The translations under genes were made by a program, and so were the position numbers. A stretch of DNA of 64,000 nt, taken from NCBI GenBank assembly GCA_018780145.1, contig JADMKA010000001.1:24710-88709 (forward strand), read 5' to 3'. Origin of the DNA: Vitreoscilla sp. (GTDB taxonomy: Bacteria; Pseudomonadota; Gammaproteobacteria; Burkholderiales; Burkholderiaceae_C). Shown piece by piece: positions 28,157-37,009 of the stretch; the first letter of the stretch is position 1; each line of letters starts with the position of its first letter. A model generated the notes under the pieces. It saw only the letters and a list, made by a program, of their open reading frames with translations. It did no database searches and was not told where the DNA came from.

Positions 28157-30520
28157 TCACCGGGAAAACGCCTGGAGTTCCGAGCACGATGCGAACGCCT
28201 GCCGCGGGTCGTCTCCACTGGCGGGAACGCCGATGACGCGCACGGCCGTGAAACTGATGGGCGCTTCCAGCACCAGGCTGAACTGCGCGTCCCTGAACCA
28301 CTGCTCGACGCCCTGCGCACTGGCGGCCGTGGTGGCCGGGTAGCCGTCGAGTTTGCCAACGGTCTCCCACGCCGCTTCGGCATCGCGCCGGATCTGCACG
28401 CGCGGCTTGCCGGTGCGCGTGTCGAACCATCCACCGTCGTGGAACGACTTGCCGTGCGTGAAGACGAAGCGCCGGGCCGTGACCGGGCGCTGCAGCGTCA
28501 CGGCGAACCAGTCCTGGTCGGCAGGCTTCCCAGTGGCGGTGGTCACCAGGCTTTCGAAGTCCTCGTCGATGATGGACCCGTCGCCCGCGCCCGCGGCGGC
28601 AGCGCCGCGCGAGCTGCTCTGTTGGCCATCGACCAGCAAGGACTCGCCAGGCCCGGGCGCGTCGAGGCCTGGTGCCCGCAGCCAGACGCGGTAGAGCCCG
28701 TGATCGGCGCCGGCATCGGCATAGGTGCGGAAGATCGCCGCCTGGACCCGCGCCTGAGGGCGGGCCAGCACCTCGGCGCGGAAGCTGAGCTGCTGCCCGC
28801 TGCGCGGCGCGCCGACGGCCGCCGCGCCGACGAGCGTGAGCAGGTGGGCGCCGGGCAGCGCCGGGTTGTCGTTGTTGTCGCAGGCCAGCACGAACGGGCC
28901 CCACGACAGCGCGGCACGGCCGGCCAGCGTGTGCTCGCCGGTCTTGACCCGCGAGCCGAGCGTGAAAGCCACCGAGATCACATCGCCGTCCTTCCAACTG
29001 CGGCGCGGCAGCACCGCCCAACCGTCCTGCTCGGTGGCACCGGCCAACGTCAACGGGCGGGCCCAGGCGGGCACCCGCAACTTGACGGCGAAGGTGGCCG
29101 GCCCGGTCAAACGCAGCACCAGGCGGGTCTCGCCACGGTAGGGGAAGCCGCTGTCCTGGATGATCGTCACACGCCGGCCGCCGAGCAGCAGTGTCGCCTG
29201 CGACGGCTCGAAGGTGTTGACGAGCAAGGTGTCGTGGCCCATGGCGTGGTGGCACAGGTAGGCGGCCTGAGGTGCCAACGCGAGGCCGCGTGGGCCGCTG
29301 GAGTGGCAGCAGGTGATGCCCTTGTCGTACTGCTTGCGGCCCTCGAGCGCGGTGTAGTAGCACCAGTCGTCGCCGCGCGGATGCTGTGCCGCGGTCAGGT
29401 GGTTGTAGAGGGAGCGTTCGAGTTCGTCGCCGAAGCGGGCCTGGCCCGTGAGCTGCAGCAGCGCAAGGTTCAACTGGATCCAGGTCGTGGTGACGCAGGT
29501 CTCGCCCACATGCGCGCGCACGTCGCCACGCATGTCGTGGTCGGTCTGGAAGTGCTCCCACTGGCTGGTCGTGCCGGTGACGTAGAGCCGGTGGTCGACG
29601 ATGTCCTGCCACGCGATGAGCACGGCATCGACGAGTTGCCGGTCGCCGGTCACGCGGGCCAGTTCGCACAGCCCGACCAGGTTGGACAGCATCTCGTAGG
29701 CCTTCGCGTTGGCCACCTTGTCGACCCGCTTCTGGGCGAGCAGAGTCTTCACGATGCCCGCGCCCTTGTCCTCATCCCATGACTTCACGAGGTAGCGCGC
29801 GAACGCGAGGTAGCGCGCATCGCCGGTGAGCCGGTAAAGCAGCACGATGGGCTCGAGCACGCTGGTCGCGGCCATGCCCAGGTGCGTGCCGGCGGCCAGG
29901 ATGCTGCGCTCGGCGGGGAACGTGCCCAGCAACAGGTCGGCGGACTTGCGGCACACGTGCAGCGCTTGTTCGTTGCCGGTGTACTGGTGGTAAGTCAGCA
30001 GGCCGATCAAGCCGTACTTGTGCGACCACACGTCCCAGTCGGCGCCGTCGTAGAGGCCGAACCGTTGGCCCTGCACATAGGTGCCGAGGTAGCCATCGGG
30101 CTCCTGCGCGGCCATCAACTCGCCGGCCACTCGGTCGAGCTTGGCACGCAGCGCCGGGTCGCCGTTGTTGGCCCACGCCAGCGCAGCGGCATGCAGCCAC
30201 TTGCCCACGTGCTCGCCGATCCACGGGTGGCTGCCGGGCTTGTGCCGAAATCCGGCGAGCAGCGGCTCGGTATCGACGTCGAGCAGCCGCTTGCCGGCAT
30301 TCAGCGCGACCCGTCCGCCCAGCCAGCCGCCCAGGCGGACAGCCGACGGCGCCGAGAGTTCCACCGCATCGGCCAAGGCGAGCGGTACCCGGAGCGGCCG
30401 CATCGCCAGGCCACTCGGCGTGGAGCGCGTGACAGCCAGTGCCCTGACCTGCGGCAACCCCAGCGCGGCCATGCCAAGCAGGGCCTGACGGCGGTTCGCG
30501 CGACGGCGTGAGATGGACAT
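28157..30520 (-). CDS. GH127-family beta-L-arabinofuranosidase, secreted (Tat-type signal)
   Basis: A 787-residue GH127 (DUF1680) protein. The N-terminus SRRRANRRQALLGMAALGLP has a Tat-like RRxxLL motif. In the (alpha/alpha)6 barrel, Glu322 (QWEHF), Glu340 and Cys342 (GETC) and Cys404/Cys405 (TCCHSSG) reproduce the Zn/Cys site of HypBA1 (E322, E338, C340, C417, C418), in which a cysteine is the nucleophile. A C-terminal segment (about 675-787) looks like a discoidin/CBM32-type sandwich. Known members remove terminal beta-L-arabinofuranose from plant glycans such as extensin. It starts 11 bp after GH2. Activity on other pentoses or uronates is possible in this family. Confidence 0.9.
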   Translation of the reverse strand: MSISRRRANRRQALLGMAALGLPQVRALAVTRSTPSGLAMRPLRVPLALADAVELSAPSAVRLGGWLGGRVALNAGKRLLDVDTEPLLAGFRHKPGSHPWIGEHVGKWLHAAALAWANNGDPALRAKLDRVAGELMAAQEPDGYLGTYVQGQRFGLYDGADWDVWSHKYGLIGLLTYHQYTGNEQALHVCRKSADLLLGTFPAERSILAAGTHLGMAATSVLEPIVLLYRLTGDARYLAFARYLVKSWDEDKGAGIVKTLLAQKRVDKVANAKAYEMLSNLVGLCELARVTGDRQLVDAVLIAWQDIVDHRLYVTGTTSQWEHFQTDHDMRGDVRAHVGETCVTTTWIQLNLALLQLTGQARFGDELERSLYNHLTAAQHPRGDDWCYYTALEGRKQYDKGITCCHSSGPRGLALAPQAAYLCHHAMGHDTLLVNTFEPSQATLLLGGRRVTIIQDSGFPYRGETRLVLRLTGPATFAVKLRVPAWARPLTLAGATEQDGWAVLPRRSWKDGDVISVAFTLGSRVKTGEHTLAGRAALSWGPFVLACDNNDNPALPGAHLLTLVGAAAVGAPRSGQQLSFRAEVLARPQARVQAAIFRTYADAGADHGLYRVWLRAPGLDAPGPGESLLVDGQQSSSRGAAAAGAGDGSIIDEDFESLVTTATGKPADQDWFAVTLQRPVTARRFVFTHGKSFHDGGWFDTRTGKPRVQIRRDAEAAWETVGKLDGYPATTAASAQGVEQWFRDAQFSLVLEAPISFTAVRVIGVPASGDDPRQAFASCSELQAFSR

Positions 30521-30531
30521 GCTGGGCCTCG

Positions 30532-32376
30532 TTAGTCGTCGCGCGGCTGCACCGTGCGGTAGAAGTTCCGCAGCGTGAAGAAGGCCTTCTTGCGGATGCC
30601 CCGGTTGGAAATCAGGCCCTTGCGGTTCCAGCCATCCTGGATGCCGGGCAGCAGCCGCCGGGGCGAGCGGAAGTCCGCCAGGATCCAGGGGCTCAGGCCC
30701 CGAAGGTTGGGGATCTTCTGCAGCATCTTCAGGTTCTGCTGGTACAGGTATTCCTGGTACTCCTCGGTCCAGCGCTCGTCGCGCTTGCCGTGCAGGCCCT
30801 GCAAGGCATCGCCGCCGAATTCAGAGACGACCACCGGCTTGCCCGAACGGATCTCCCAGCGCGCCTCGGGCGCGTCGTGCAGCGTGCCGCCGTACCAGCC
30901 GCGGTATTGATTGAATGCGACGATGTCGAGTTGCTCGCCGATCGGATCGGATACGACAGACACCTCGTCCTCTGCGTGCGTTTCGAGCGCAGCGCTCAAC
31001 AACCGGGTGGCGTCGAGTGCGCGGGTGTGGGCGATCAGGTTGCGCAGGAAAGCGTTGCGCGCATCCGATGGAGGCGTCTCGTTGGCCACCGACCAGATGA
31101 TCACGGAGGCCCGGTTGCGGTCGCGCGTGACCATCTCCGTCAGCTGCTGCCTCGCGCTGGACAACGTCGCCGGATTGCCGAAGGCTATGGTCCAGTACAC
31201 CGGCACTTCAGCCCAGATCAGCAAGCCCATGCGATCTGCCATCCGCAGCATGTGCTCGTTGTGCGGATAGTGAGCCAGCCGCACGTAGTTGCAGCCCAGT
31301 TCGCGCGCCCAGTTGAGCGACTGCAGTGCGTCGGCCTCGCTGTGCGCCCGCCGACCGAGCAGCGCGTTCTCCTCGTGGATCGAAATGCCACGCAGGAAAA
31401 TTGGCTTGCCGTTGAGCAGGATGTCAGCGCCGCGCGTCGTGATGGTTCGAAAGCCGATGTCGTCGCGCAGCGTCTGCCGCGCGGTCTTGACGACGACCTC
31501 GTAGAGCCTGGGCGAGCCGGGCGACCACAGGCGGACAGCCGGCGCATCGAGCTCGAAGCGGGCCAGCCCGTTCCCGTCCACGGCCGAGGCCTGCTCGACG
31601 CCCAGTTCGGGGATCGAGACCGTCACCTTCTCGTTGGTGGCTGCGCCGTCCAGTTGCACGAAACCTGCCAGCGTGTGCGCCGAGCCCGGTTTGAGCTGAA
31701 TGGCGTAGTCGCGGATGAAGGCAGCCGGCTCCTCGATCAGCGTGACGTCACGCGTGATGCCGCCGTAGTTCCACCAGTCCGTGCTGATGGTGGGCACTGC
31801 GTCGGCGCGCCGGCTGTTGTCGACCTTGACCACGAGAAAGTTGCCGCGTGGCCTGACGATGCCAGTGACCTCGAAATTGAAGGGGGTGAAGCCGCCCTCA
31901 TGCACCCCCAGCTTGGTGCCGTTCAGGTAAACCTCTGCCAACCGGTTGACCGCGCCGAAATGCACGAACAATCGGTTGCCGGTGCTGGCCGCCACGAAAT
32001 CGAACGACGTCTTCAGCCACAGCGTGCCTTCGTAGTAAAGCAGCTGGTCGTTTTGCGAGTTCCAGTCACCCGGCACGTTCAGCGTGGGTGACGTGTCGAA
32101 GTCGTACTCCACCAGTTCCTGCCTGTCTGCCGGATGGTGGTTGCTGAAGAAGGCCGAGGTCGAGGGCTGCGCCTGTTGGTCGTAGGGCTGGCGCCGGTAG
32201 TCGTAGTAGCCCGTCTCGTAGGGATCGACGATGTAATGCCAGGGGCCATTGAGCGACGTGGTCTCGCGGTGGGCGATGTTGGTGAGCAGGCCCTGCGCAC
32301 AAGCCCCCAACGGCATGGTCAGCATCGTCGCCAGCACGGCCCATCGAACCACCGCCCTGCACATCGAGACACTCAC
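30532..32376 (-). CDS. GH2-family glycosidase, secreted (beta-glucuronidase-like)
   Basis: A 614-residue GH2 enzyme: sugar-binding jelly roll with EYDFDTSPTLNVPGDWN, immunoglobulin-like domain (about 215-310), and TIM barrel with FLRGISIHEEN and NYVRLAHYPHNE. The acid/base Glu is in WSVANETPP and the nucleophile Glu in VVVSEFGGD. The size and the HYPHNE motif resemble bacterial beta-glucuronidases more than LacZ. The signal peptide ends MLTMPLGACAQG. The start is read as GTG at 32376 because it overlaps the GH3 stop as GTGA, as elsewhere in the operon. ATG at 32364 is an equally possible start. Neither has a clear ribosome site. Confidence 0.9.
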   Translation of the reverse strand: MSVSMCRAVVRWAVLATMLTMPLGACAQGLLTNIAHRETTSLNGPWHYIVDPYETGYYDYRRQPYDQQAQPSTSAFFSNHHPADRQELVEYDFDTSPTLNVPGDWNSQNDQLLYYEGTLWLKTSFDFVAASTGNRLFVHFGAVNRLAEVYLNGTKLGVHEGGFTPFNFEVTGIVRPRGNFLVVKVDNSRRADAVPTISTDWWNYGGITRDVTLIEEPAAFIRDYAIQLKPGSAHTLAGFVQLDGAATNEKVTVSIPELGVEQASAVDGNGLARFELDAPAVRLWSPGSPRLYEVVVKTARQTLRDDIGFRTITTRGADILLNGKPIFLRGISIHEENALLGRRAHSEADALQSLNWARELGCNYVRLAHYPHNEHMLRMADRMGLLIWAEVPVYWTIAFGNPATLSSARQQLTEMVTRDRNRASVIIWSVANETPPSDARNAFLRNLIAHTRALDATRLLSAALETHAEDEVSVVSDPIGEQLDIVAFNQYRGWYGGTLHDAPEARWEIRSGKPVVVSEFGGDALQGLHGKRDERWTEEYQEYLYQQNLKMLQKIPNLRGLSPWILADFRSPRRLLPGIQDGWNRKGLISNRGIRKKAFFTLRNFYRTVQPRDD

Positions 32377-34622
32377 TCTGCCAACTCGAAGCCTGCGCTG
32401 AGCCGGATATCCGCCGACGAGGCGCCGATCATCAGGTCGAACTCGCCGGGTTCGGCGGCCCACTGCAGCTTTTCGTTGTAGAAGGACAACTTCTCGCGGT
32501 CGATCAGGAAGCCCACGGCCCGGGTCTGGCCGGGCTCGAGCCGGATCGTGCGGAAGTCCTTCAGTTCCTTGACCGGCCGCACGACCGAACCGACCCGGTC
32601 GCGCAGGTAGAGCTGCACCACTTCGTCGCCGGCCCGTGACCCGCTGTTCGTGACCCTCAACGAGACGGTGATCTTGTCGTTGCCGGCGACATGCGCCTTG
32701 TCGAGCCTCAGGTCGCTGTAGGCAAAGGTGGTGTAGCTCAGGCCGTGACCGAACGGGTAGCGCGGCGTGGTCTTCTCGTCGAGATAACCCGAGCTGTACC
32801 CGGCCACGCCATCGGCGGGCGCCGGCCGGCCGGTGTTGAAGTGGTTGTAGTAGATCGGGATCTGCCCCTCGCCGCGCGGAAAGCTGATCGGCAGGCGAGC
32901 CGCCGGGTTGTGCTTGCCGAGCAGGACGTCGGCAATCGCGTTGCCGGCCTCGCTGCCAAGCCACCAGGTGTAGGCGATGGCCGGCACGTGCTCGGCCGTC
33001 CAGTTGAAGACCAGTGGGCGGCCGGCATTGATGAGCACGACGACCGGCTTGCCGGTGGCGTGCAACTCGCGGATCAGATCCTCCTGCACGCCGGGCAGCC
33101 CGATGTGGGCGCGGCTCTTGGCTTCACCCGACATCGCGGCGCTTTCGCCCACGCTGACGATGACCAGGTCAGCCTGCCGGGCCACAGCCACCGCCTCGGC
33201 GAAACCGTCGCGGTTCTGACCCTCGATGTCGCTGCCCCTGGCGTACAGCAAGCGCGTACCGCTGCCCAGCCCGACCTTCAGCCCGTCCCATTGCGTGACG
33301 ATGAACTTCGAATAGTCCACATTGGGCAAGGTCACTGCCCAGCCGCCGTGGTTGTCAGCCACCGCCTTGACCAGCGGTCCGATGAAGGCGATGGTCTTCA
33401 GGTCACGCGAAAGTGGCAGCAGCTTGCCTTCGTTCTTCAGCAGCACGATGCTCTTCGCCGCCATCGTCCGCGCCGCCTGGCGATGCGCCGGGTTGTTCAG
33501 CGCCGCCCGCTCGCGTGCCGCATCGCTGAAGCGGTAGGGGTCGTCGAACAGGCCGAGTTCGAACTTCTTGCGCAGCACGCGGCGCACCGCGTCGTCCACC
33601 AGTGCCACCGGCACCGCGCCCCCCCGCACCAGCCCGCCCAGGTGGTCGCGGTAGGCGTTGCTCTCCATGTCCATGTCGCCACCAGCGGTGATCGCGGCGC
33701 GCGCGGCGTCCCTGTTGTCCTTCACGTAGCCATGCTTGACCATCTCGCCGATCGAGCCCCAGTCGGACACGACGAAACCCTTGAAGCCCCAGGCACCCTT
33801 CAGGATGTCGCGTAGCAGGTAGCTGTTGCCACTGGCCGGGATGCCGTTCAGGTCATTGAACGAGTTCATGAAGGTCGCCGCACCTGCGTCCAGCGCCGCC
33901 TTGAACGGCGGCAGATACGTCTCCCACAGCATGCGCTCGCTCATGTCCACCGAGTTGTAGTCACGGCCCGCCTGGGCGGCGCCATAGGCCGCGAAGTGTT
34001 TGGCCGTGGCCATGAGGGCGTCGGTGTCGCCGAGTTGCCGGCCCTGGAAGCCCTTGACGCGGGCGTAGGCGATTTTCGAGGCGAGGTAGGTGTCCTCGCC
34101 GGCACCTTCCATCACGCGGCCCCAGCGCGGGTCGCGCGCGATGTCGACCATGGGCGCGAAGGTCCAGTGGATGCCACTTGCGGCCGCCTCGGTGGCGGCG
34201 ATGCGGGCCGAGGCTTCGATCGCCGCCAGATCCCAGCTCGCCGCCTCAGCCAGCGGAATCGGGAAGGTGGTCTGGTAGCCGTGGATCACGTCCTGCCCGA
34301 AAAGCAGCGGAATCTTCAGGCGCGAACGCATCGCCACGTCCTGGTAGGCTCGGGTGCGCTCGGAGCCCAGCACGTTGAGCATCGACCCAACCCGCCCGGC
34401 CTGGATGGCCTCTTGGTGGTTGCCGCTGAAGGTCACCGGACCGGTGACCTTCCAGTCGCCCGAGTACTGTGTCAGCTGGCCGAGCTTTTCGTCCAGCGTC
34501 ATCTGCTGCAACAGGGCTTCGATCCGCTGGTCTACCGGCTGTGCCCGAGCCGATCCACCCAAGCTGGCACCGGCGAGCAGCAGCCCGCCGAGAACACGAA
34601 CCGTCAGAGATCGACGCGCCAT
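32373..34622 (-). CDS. bglX: GH3-family periplasmic beta-glucosidase (BglX-like)
   Basis: A 749-residue GH3 enzyme. Signal peptide to about residue 27 (GGSARAQ). The N-terminal barrel has QDVIHGYQTTFPIPLAEAAS and GRVMEGAGEDTYL; the nucleophile Asp is in GFVVSDWGSIG. The alpha/beta sandwich is followed by a fibronectin-III-like domain near the C-terminus (AGDEVVQLYLRD). It releases terminal beta-linked glucose or xylose from oligosaccharides in the periplasm. It lies 6 bp after the endonuclease/exonuclease/phosphatase-family gene and overlaps GH2. Confidence 0.93.
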   Translation of the reverse strand: MARRSLTVRVLGGLLLAGASLGGSARAQPVDQRIEALLQQMTLDEKLGQLTQYSGDWKVTGPVTFSGNHQEAIQAGRVGSMLNVLGSERTRAYQDVAMRSRLKIPLLFGQDVIHGYQTTFPIPLAEAASWDLAAIEASARIAATEAAASGIHWTFAPMVDIARDPRWGRVMEGAGEDTYLASKIAYARVKGFQGRQLGDTDALMATAKHFAAYGAAQAGRDYNSVDMSERMLWETYLPPFKAALDAGAATFMNSFNDLNGIPASGNSYLLRDILKGAWGFKGFVVSDWGSIGEMVKHGYVKDNRDAARAAITAGGDMDMESNAYRDHLGGLVRGGAVPVALVDDAVRRVLRKKFELGLFDDPYRFSDAARERAALNNPAHRQAARTMAAKSIVLLKNEGKLLPLSRDLKTIAFIGPLVKAVADNHGGWAVTLPNVDYSKFIVTQWDGLKVGLGSGTRLLYARGSDIEGQNRDGFAEAVAVARQADLVIVSVGESAAMSGEAKSRAHIGLPGVQEDLIRELHATGKPVVVLINAGRPLVFNWTAEHVPAIAYTWWLGSEAGNAIADVLLGKHNPAARLPISFPRGEGQIPIYYNHFNTGRPAPADGVAGYSSGYLDEKTTPRYPFGHGLSYTTFAYSDLRLDKAHVAGNDKITVSLRVTNSGSRAGDEVVQLYLRDRVGSVVRPVKELKDFRTIRLEPGQTRAVGFLIDREKLSFYNEKLQWAAEPGEFDLMIGASSADIRLSAGFELAE

Positions 34623-34628
34623 GTTCGG

Positions 34629-35489
34629 TCAGTCCAGCGCCAGACGCACGGCCACCGGGTGGTGGTCCGAGGGGTAGCGACCCCCGAGGCTGTCGCTGAG
34701 CACGCCGTACTTCAGGACGCGCCACGGCGCACTGACGAAGACGTAGTCGATGCGCTCGGTCATCGGCGCATCGAGCTTGAAGCCATTGAAGGTGCCCAGC
34801 GGGCCGTAGGGCGGTGTGCGGCTGGCGGTGTAGGCGTCGGTCAATGCCGCCGACAGGGCGTGGATCTGCTCGGTGTCGGGTGTCGAATTGAAGTCACCCA
34901 GGCAGATCACCGGGGCCGTGCCGGCAATCTCCTTGATCTTGCGCAGCATCAGTTTGCCGGACTCGCGCCTGGCCACGGCACCCTGGTGATCGAAATGCAC
35001 GTTGAAGACGTAGAAACGCCTGCCGTTGGAACGGTCGGCGAACCTGGCCCAGGTGGCGATGCGGTTGCAGCACGTGGCGTCCCAGCCCTTGGAAGGCCGG
35101 TCCGGCGTCTGACTGAGCCAGAAATCGCCGTGGATCTCAAGCCCGAAGCGACTGGTGCGGTAGAAGATTGCCGCATGCTCGCCGCCGCGCAGCCCGTCGT
35201 CACGGCCCACGCCGACGTGCGCGAACTCGGTCATGGCCGCCAGTTCGTCGATCTGCTCTGGCTGGCCCTCCTGGGTGCCGAACAGATCAAACTCGTGGTA
35301 CCTGATGAGCGCCTTGACGGCCTCCCGGCGATGGGGCCAGGCGTTCGGCCCATCGTCGTCGGTGTTCAAACGCAGGTTGTAGGTGGCGACGTTGACCATG
35401 ACCGGCTCGGCGGCGCACAGCAGCCCCGGCGCCAGCGCAGCGCCTGCCAGCAGAGCCGCGACCCAGGCCTTGAAGCGGCTCGCCATCAT
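34629..35489 (-). CDS. Secreted endonuclease/exonuclease/phosphatase-family hydrolase
   Basis: A 286-residue EEP-fold protein (COG3568 type). Signal peptide MMASRFKAWVAALLAGAALA runs to about residue 27. The catalytic elements are intact: NLRLNTDDD, GTQEGQ (metal Glu), VHFDHQG, LGDFNSTPD and SDHHPVAVRL. The family cleaves phosphodiesters in DNA, phospholipids or sphingolipids, and secreted members are frequent in polysaccharide-utilisation loci, where their function is not settled. The start at 35489 overlaps the halogenase-family stop (ATGA). Removing a phosphodiester substituent from the imported glycan is a reasonable inference. Confidence 0.88.
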   Translation of the reverse strand: MMASRFKAWVAALLAGAALAPGLLCAAEPVMVNVATYNLRLNTDDDGPNAWPHRREAVKALIRYHEFDLFGTQEGQPEQIDELAAMTEFAHVGVGRDDGLRGGEHAAIFYRTSRFGLEIHGDFWLSQTPDRPSKGWDATCCNRIATWARFADRSNGRRFYVFNVHFDHQGAVARRESGKLMLRKIKEIAGTAPVICLGDFNSTPDTEQIHALSAALTDAYTASRTPPYGPLGTFNGFKLDAPMTERIDYVFVSAPWRVLKYGVLSDSLGGRYPSDHHPVAVRLALD

Positions 35490-36997
35490 GCCCTCGTGGC
35501 CGCGCAATGGGCGGCGATGAACTCGGCCTGAGTGGGCATCACGGCCACGCACTTGCGGATCACGCCGGCCACGTTGTCGAGAAAATCGGTCACCTCTTCG
35601 CGCGGGTGCATGTCGGCGAAGGGGTGGTAACCCCGCGGCTCGATGCGCTGGCCCTGCATGACCTGGAGCCAGCTCAGCTCGGCGAACAGCTCATTGCCCT
35701 CGCGGAACAGGCGCCCGTTGCCGCGGTACAGGTCGATCTTTCGCCGCAGGGTGTCCGGCACCGACATGTGCCGGGTATAGCGCCAGAACGGCGTGTCCTC
35801 GCGCTCGGTGGCGTGGTAGTGCAGGATGATGAAGTCGCGGATGCGTTCGTACTCGAGCTGGGTCTGCGCGTTGTACTCGGCGATGTCGGCGGCGTCGAAC
35901 CCGGTGTGCGGGAAGAACAGCGCGATGCGCGAGATCGCCGTCTGGATGAGGTGGATGCTGGTCGACTCCAACGGCTCCAAGAAGCCGCTGGCCAGGCCGA
36001 CGGCGACGCAGTTGCGGTTCCAGCACTGCTTGCGCCGGCCGGTCACGTAGCGGATGGTGCGCGGTTCGGCAAGCGGCTGGCCACCGAGGTTGCCCAGGAG
36101 CGTGGACGCCGCTTCGTCCTCGCTCATGAACTGGCTGGAGAACACATGCCCGTTGCCGACCCGATGCTGCAGCGGGATGCGCCATTGCCAGCCGGCCGTG
36201 CGGGCGGTTGACCGGGTCATCGGCAACAGGGGGCCGGCCGACTCGCAGGGCACTGCGATGGCCCGGTCGCACGGCAGCCAGTGACGCCAATCCTCGTAGC
36301 CGGACTTGAGCACCTGCTCGATCAGCACGCCGCGCGTGCCCGAGCAGTCGATGAAGAAATCGCCCTCGATGCGTTCGCCGCTCTCGAGTACCACCGCCTC
36401 GATGTGGCCGTCCGGCTCGCGCTGCAGCACTTGGACGATCTTGCCCTCGGTGCGAATGACGCCGCGCTGCTCGCCATACCGGCGCAAATAGCGTGCATAC
36501 AGGCTGGCGTCGAAGTGGAAGGCGTAGGCGATCTCGGCCAGCGGCGAGCCGGTCATCTCGGGCCGCGCGCGCATGAACTTGGCCTCCAGAGGGGCCGCCG
36601 TGTTGATCGAAAAGGCGTCCAGTTCAGGTACCTGGCCCTGCCGGCGCATGCGCAGCCAGTAGTGGTGGAACGGCACGCCATGCAGCTCGTGGCCTATGGT
36701 GCCGAAGCCGTGGATGTAGCGGTCGCCCAGCGCACCCCAGTCGACGAACTCGATGCCGAGCTTGAAGCTGCCCTGGGTGGCACGAACGAACTCGTCTTCG
36801 TCGATGCCCAGGGCGGTGTTGAAACTCTTGATGTGCGGGATCGTTGCCTCGCCGACGCCGATGATGCCGATCTCATCGGATTCGACCAGGCGAATCTTGT
36901 AGTCGGGCGACAGCAGCTTGGAGAACGCTGCGGCGGTCATCCAGCCGGCGGTGCCGCCGCCGACGACAACGATGTTGCGCACAGGTTTTGCGGTCAT
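35486..36997 (-). CDS. Flavin-dependent tryptophan-halogenase-family protein
   Basis: A 503-residue FAD-binding protein. VVGGGTAGWMTA (11-22) binds FAD. Lys79 (SFKLGIEFVDW) falls on the catalytic Lys79 of PrnA that forms the haloamine or guides HOX. GWQWRIP (about 269-275) is the WxWxIP signature, and GFLEPLESTSI (about 338-348) carries the substrate-side Glu. No signal peptide, so it is cytoplasmic. All hallmarks of an active halogenase are present, yet it sits between an ABC ATPase and secreted hydrolases of a glycan operon. Similar halogenase-like genes lie beside TonB-receptor loci in Xanthomonas and Caulobacter relatives. Native substrate is unknown, and no flavin reductase is in the window. 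Confidence 0.9.
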   Translation of the reverse strand: MTAKPVRNIVVVGGGTAGWMTAAAFSKLLSPDYKIRLVESDEIGIIGVGEATIPHIKSFNTALGIDEDEFVRATQGSFKLGIEFVDWGALGDRYIHGFGTIGHELHGVPFHHYWLRMRRQGQVPELDAFSINTAAPLEAKFMRARPEMTGSPLAEIAYAFHFDASLYARYLRRYGEQRGVIRTEGKIVQVLQREPDGHIEAVVLESGERIEGDFFIDCSGTRGVLIEQVLKSGYEDWRHWLPCDRAIAVPCESAGPLLPMTRSTARTAGWQWRIPLQHRVGNGHVFSSQFMSEDEAASTLLGNLGGQPLAEPRTIRYVTGRRKQCWNRNCVAVGLASGFLEPLESTSIHLIQTAISRIALFFPHTGFDAADIAEYNAQTQLEYERIRDFIILHYHATEREDTPFWRYTRHMSVPDTLRRKIDLYRGNGRLFREGNELFAELSWLQVMQGQRIEPRGYHPFADMHPREEVTDFLDNVAGVIRKCVAVMPTQAEFIAAHCAATRA

Positions 36998-37009
36998 GGG
37001 TATCCCCCG

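Noticed and set aside
28128..29669. Upstream in-frame extension of the GH30 gene to about 1000 codons
   Set aside because: It overlaps GH127 in another frame, and the lipoprotein signal at 28127 marks the real N-terminus.
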